From contig NC_016940.1 of assembly GCF_000250635.1 (NCBI RefSeq), forward strand, positions 434,001 to 498,000: DNA of 64,000 bases, in the 5' to 3' direction. The notes under the pieces were generated by a model. The model was not told where the DNA came from. It ran no database searches and worked only from the letters and a program-made list of their open reading frames with translations. This stretch comes from Saprospira grandis str. Lewin (GTDB lineage: Bacteria > Bacteroidota > Bacteroidia > Chitinophagales > Saprospiraceae). The position numbers and the translations under genes are program-made. The stretch's first letter is position 1; every line of letters begins with the position of its first letter. This document shows, piece after piece, positions 62,530-64,000 of the stretch.

Positions 62530-62697
62530 AAAAAGGCGGCGCAGCCGCCTTGGCCGAAGGCCAAATGGCCCAGCGCTGCGGAGCGGGTGGCCGAAGGCCA
62601 GACCCAGCGGGCGAAGCCCGCGCAGGGCCGAGCGAACAGCGAGCCCCGCAGCATAGCGGCGGCCGCCCCCCTATACAGGGCGGCCGCGGGCCCCAAA
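62530..62697 (-). repeat. GGGGCC-family intergenic hairpin repeat, copy 16
   Basis: On the minus strand GGGGCCCGCGGCCGCC starts two bases after the nnrD stop. GCGGCCGCC pairs with GGCGGCCGC across TGTATAGGG. It continues GCTCGGCCCTGCGCGGGC-TTC-GCCCGC, TGGCCTTCGGCCA and outer hairpins TGGCCTTCGGCCA and GGCGGC-TGC-GCCGCC. Because no other terminator is present, the element may end the transcript. Confidence 0.9.
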
Positions 62698-62698
62698 G

Positions 62699-64000
62699 CT
62701 AAACAATAGGATGCTTGCTCTGGACCTTCTTCTGTATCTTTTTGCGCTTGGGGTTTAGGGCCAAAAAGGCCTTACCCAAATAATCAATCAGATCGCCTGC
62801 CATTAGGCCCTCTTGGCTCTTCTCCACTACGGCCAAATCGCCCGCCAAACCATGCACATAAACCCCTAAAATACAGGCCTCTAAGGGACTATAGGGTTGG
62901 GCCAGCAAGCCCGTCAAGATGCCCGTGAGCACATCGCCACTACCCGCGGTCCCCATGCCAGGGTTCCCCGTTGAGTTGAAATAGCAGTTGCCCTCTGGGG
63001 TCGCAATACAGCTATTCGCGCCCTTGAGAATGATGTAAACCTCTAGTTCCATGGCCTTTTGGCGCAGCAATTCATAGCGCTCAAAATTGTTGTGGCTGCG
63101 GCCAAACATACGCTCAAACTCTTTGGGATGCGGCGTGAGAATACTCTGTTTGGGGATGTACTCCCACCAGTCTGGACTCTGCGCCAAAATGTTCAAAGCA
63201 TCGGCATCTAGGACCGTGGGCGTATCTCGGTGCTTAAGCAAATAGCAAAGTGCATTGCGGGTTTTGTTCTTGGTGCTCAATCCGCAACCAATGGCAATTG
63301 TATTGTATTTTTGGAGATCGTAGATGCGGGTAAACACATAGCGATCATCATCTAAATTGACCATGGCCTCGGGCACAGCGCCCTGAATCACCTCATAGCC
63401 GCAGCTCGGCACATGCACGGTCACTAGGCCAGCCCCTGCCCGCAAACAAGCACGAGTGGCCAAAATAGCCGCCCCCATTTTTCCGTGGCTCCCCATAATG
63501 AGCAAGGCATGACCAAAAAGCCCTTTATGGGCATATTTACCTCTTTTCTGGTAAATATTGGCAATGGTTTTAGGCGTCACATAATAATTATGCGCTGGCA
63601 AATTGGCAATAAACTCCTGCGGCAAGCCAATAGAGCGAAAATGAAACTCGCCCACCCGATCATAATTATCGGGGAACATAAAAGCAAAGCGAGGGGTCTC
63701 AAAACTGAGGGTATAATCGGCCTGAATGCTACTGCTAACCGTAGGTTGTTCGGCCTGTAGGCCCGTGGGACAATCTAGGGCCAAAATAATATTGGGACAT
63801 TGATTGATGGCTTCGACAATTTCCGCCAATTCGCCCTCTAAAGGGCGGTTAAGGCCAGAGCCCAAAAGCGCATCTACAATAATTTCACGTTCATCAAAAA
63901 CGGGGAGATCGGCTAGGCTGAGGATTTCGGTAATCTCTACCTCGCCGCTAGCTTTAAGGGCCTCATATTGGTCCAAAAAGTCCTCGGTTTCTCTTTGTAA
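62699..64000 (-). CDS. nnrD: Bifunctional NAD(P)HX epimerase/dehydratase (5' part cut off by window edge)
   Basis: The frame is open from 62699 to the right edge, so at least 433 residues are present and the N-terminus is missing. Residues near the edge (ALLGSGLNRPLEGELAEIVEAIN, LDCPTGL) belong to the YjeF N-terminal epimerase domain. The rest is the dehydratase domain: HKGLFGHALLIMGSHGKMGAA, TPHPKEFERMFG and the nucleotide-binding GTAGSGDVLTGIL. Together they repair damaged, hydrated NADH and NADPH. It is the standard fused form, with no sign of decay. A repeat element begins two bases after its stop. Confidence 0.95.
   Translation of the reverse strand, partial: LQRETEDFLDQYEALKASGEVEITEILSLADLPVFDEREIIVDALLGSGLNRPLEGELAEIVEAINQCPNIILALDCPTGLQAEQPTVSSSIQADYTLSFETPRFAFMFPDNYDRVGEFHFRSIGLPQEFIANLPAHNYYVTPKTIANIYQKRGKYAHKGLFGHALLIMGSHGKMGAAILATRACLRAGAGLVTVHVPSCGYEVIQGAVPEAMVNLDDDRYVFTRIYDLQKYNTIAIGCGLSTKNKTRNALCYLLKHRDTPTVLDADALNILAQSPDWWEYIPKQSILTPHPKEFERMFGRSHNNFERYELLRQKAMELEVYIILKGANSCIATPEGNCYFNSTGNPGMGTAGSGDVLTGILTGLLAQPYSPLEACILGVYVHGLAGDLAVVEKSQEGLMAGDLIDYLGKAFLALNPKRKKIQKKVQSKHPIV

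Noticed and set aside
1734-62697. Many open frames of 60-120 codons rich in Arg, Ala, Gly and Pro
   Set aside because: They run through the GC-rich repeats or antisense to long genes and have no start context or protein-like composition.

Overview
The window looks like chromosome of a gliding, possibly predatory marine Bacteroidota, most likely a Saprospira-type member of the Saprospiraceae. The grounds are type IX secretion (T9SS) C-terminal sorting domains, a BamA with Bacteroidota neighbours, lipoproteins with Bacteroidota lipoboxes, promoters of the TTTG-N19/20-TAnnTTTG type, A-rich leaders instead of Shine-Dalgarno sites, and about 16 copies of one GC-rich hairpin-rich intergenic repeat. 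The species name is inference; the phylum is well supported.

Region 1 (1-7705, minus strand) is a subtype III-D CRISPR-Cas effector operon: cas10 (GGDD present, no HD domain), a single-domain cas7, csx10 with a helical C-terminal extension that may be a fused Cas11 subunit, a double-domain cas7, a probable csx19 and a TIGR03986-family RAMP gene that runs off the left edge. No CRISPR array, cas1/2, cas6 or CARF effector is visible. Two repeat elements interrupt the operon.

Region 2 (7706-15108) has a secreted protein of unknown function, a di-haem oxidoreductase - imelysin - HTTM operon (envelope metal or haem related), an 83-bp tandem array of about four units, and an unknown cytosolic protein. 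Region 3 (15398-27067) has a 1099-residue repetitive helical protein with no signal peptide, BamA, a membrane-anchored kinase-like protein with a long coiled coil, a lipoprotein, and a lysozyme-fold protein. Region 4 (27279-28836) is an intact IS4-family element with 19-bp inverted repeats and a 9-bp target duplication, inserted in one of the intergenic repeats.

Region 5 (28951-35309) has a two-gene unit (unknown protein plus signal-less muramidase with two peptidoglycan-binding domains), a secreted M43-like protein that has lost its zinc-site residues, a small T9SS cargo and an unknown secreted protein. Region 6 (36163-58846) holds two tandem giant T9SS proteins (3932 and 3467 residues) with the same C-terminal layout and the same four-cysteine Ig-like repeats; they are probably surface or released adhesive fibres. 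Region 7 (59392-64000) has a secreted MORN-caspase protein and three housekeeping genes: a pseudouridine synthase, ScpB and a bifunctional NAD(P)HX repair enzyme truncated by the right edge.

The feature that stands out most is the intergenic repeat family. Conserved core strings alternate with hairpins whose stems keep pairing while their sequence changes, and the GGGGCC end lies 2-140 bp from a gene end, often directly after a terminator.
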